A DNA stretch of 5,654 bases from Burkholderiaceae bacterium. Lineage in GTDB: Bacteria > Pseudomonadota > Gammaproteobacteria > Burkholderiales > Burkholderiaceae_C. Location of the stretch: contig JAGOBT010000242.1 in NCBI GenBank assembly GCA_017999135.1, positions 1 to 5,654 of the forward strand, written 5' to 3'. The position numbers and the translations under genes were made by a program. The notes under the pieces were generated by a model. The model was given only the letters and a program-made list of their open reading frames with translations, did not search any database and was not told the origin of the DNA. Shown piece after piece: positions 5,106 to 5,654 of this stretch (position 1 is its first letter; each line of letters begins with the position of its first letter).

Positions 5106-5654
5106 TCAGCGCGCCAGTTCGTCGAAGAAGGCCTTGGCGTTGAAGTCGCGGCCCAGGAAGTCCTTCACCAGCTGCTGGGGCGGCCGCTGGCTGCCCTGGG
5201 CCAGCACGGCGTCGCGGTAGCGGCGGCCCGCCTGGGCATCGAGCTTGTCGGCGGCAAAGGCGGTGCGCAGGTCCAGCGCCACCACCTTGCTCCACAGGTA
5301 GCCGTAGTAGCCGGCGCTGTAGCTGCCGGCAATGTGCGCGAAGCCGGCCGGAAACATCGTGCCGGCCACATGGCCCAGCGGCGTGGCGCCTTCCATCTGC
5401 GCCCACAGCGCCAGCGGGTCCTGCGGCGTGGGGCCGTACAGCGCCAGGTCATAGCTGGCGTACAGGTGCTGGCGAGACTCCTGCATGCCCTGGCCAAAGC
5501 GGCGCGCAGCCACCGCCTTGTCCAGCAGCGCATCGGGCACCGGCTTGCACGCCGGGCACACCTCGGTCATCAACGCCAGCACCCGCTTGTCGTAGACCCA
5601 GTCTTCCAGCATCTGCGACGGCGCCTCGACGAAGTCCTGCAGCACGTTGGTGCC
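5106..5654 (-). CDS. M3-family zinc oligopeptidase, C-terminal part (partial)
   Basis: The visible 182 residues are the C-terminal part of a thimet oligopeptidase/Dcp-type (M3A) metallopeptidase, which degrades short peptides. The frame runs off the right edge: the protein continues upstream of GTNVLQDFVEAPSQMLEDW, and the GTG at 5645 is an internal Val, not a start. The HExxH helix lies outside the window. Glu10 of the visible part, in DFVEAPSQ, is the expected third zinc ligand (Glu502 in thimet oligopeptidase). HIAGSYSAGYYGYLWSKV is the substrate-binding loop with conserved His and Tyr residues. The end, FLGRDFNAKAFFDEL, is typical of the family, so the C-terminus is intact. A CPAC motif (visible residues 33-36) is noted as odd. 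Total length would be about 680-720 residues by family norm. Whether it is secreted cannot be seen. The ligase gene follows 114 nt downstream. Confidence 0.93.
   Translation of the reverse strand, partial: GTNVLQDFVEAPSQMLEDWVYDKRVLALMTEVCPACKPVPDALLDKAVAARRFGQGMQESRQHLYASYDLALYGPTPQDPLALWAQMEGATPLGHVAGTMFPAGFAHIAGSYSAGYYGYLWSKVVALDLRTAFAADKLDAQAGRRYRDAVLAQGSQRPPQQLVKDFLGRDFNAKAFFDELAR

Noticed and set aside
4216..5406. 396-codon minus-strand frame across the ligase and peptidase genes
   Set aside because: It is out of frame with two genes that carry clear catalytic motifs, spans the gap between them, and encodes low-complexity Arg/Ala/Gly/Pro sequence.
1..5654. CRISPR arrays, tRNA or rRNA genes, insertion sequences
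   Set aside because: I saw no regularly spaced repeats, cloverleaf-like segments, transposase frames or terminal inverted repeats; almost all of the window is accounted for by protein genes.

Overview
The window is a compact, high-GC chromosomal segment. Its gene content and protein sequences suggest a betaproteobacterium of the order Burkholderiales (Comamonadaceae or Rubrivivax/Leptothrix-like). This is inferred from family resemblance and composition; no search was run. Nothing points to a plasmid, prophage, insertion sequence, CRISPR array or RNA gene.

Left half, plus strand: an Mth938/Xcc1710-like small protein (6-386) comes first. A non-coding gap follows with a weak hairpin and a perfect TATAAT box. 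Then come a Bcp/PrxQ peroxiredoxin (563-1039), a strong intrinsic terminator (1138-1167), and a long PIN-PhoH fusion protein (1233-2972), which is a predicted RNase/ATPase with an Ala/Pro-rich N-terminal tail.

Middle, plus strand: a tight three-gene cluster of small envelope proteins matches the enterobacterial yqjD-yqjE-yqjK order. It encodes a DUF883 (ElaB/YqjD-type) C-tail-anchored protein (3043-3354), a two-helix YqjE/'phage holin 3_6' protein (3360-3770), and a YqjK-like protein (3770-4156). Gaps of 5 nt and then a 1-nt overlap (TGATG) suggest one transcript with translational coupling. Their likely joint role is membrane or ribosome adaptation to stress or stationary phase, by analogy with E. 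coli YqjD.

Right half, minus strand: a minimal ATP-dependent DNA ligase with an export signal (Lig E type, 4095-4991) converges on the yqjK-like gene and overlaps it by 62 bp. Upstream of it, in the same direction, is the C-terminal part of a zinc M3-family oligopeptidase (5106 to beyond the window end). A 114-nt gap with GC-rich hairpins separates the two.

Most of the window is ordinary, conserved Burkholderiales chromosome. The points most worth a second look are a twin-arginine-like signal on the DNA ligase with a 12-bp triplicated repeat inside its leader, a possible 22-codon His/Arg-rich leader ORF overlapping the bcp start, the missing usual resolving cysteine in Bcp, and a CPAC motif in the M3 peptidase. 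I see no clear evidence of a wholly new system.
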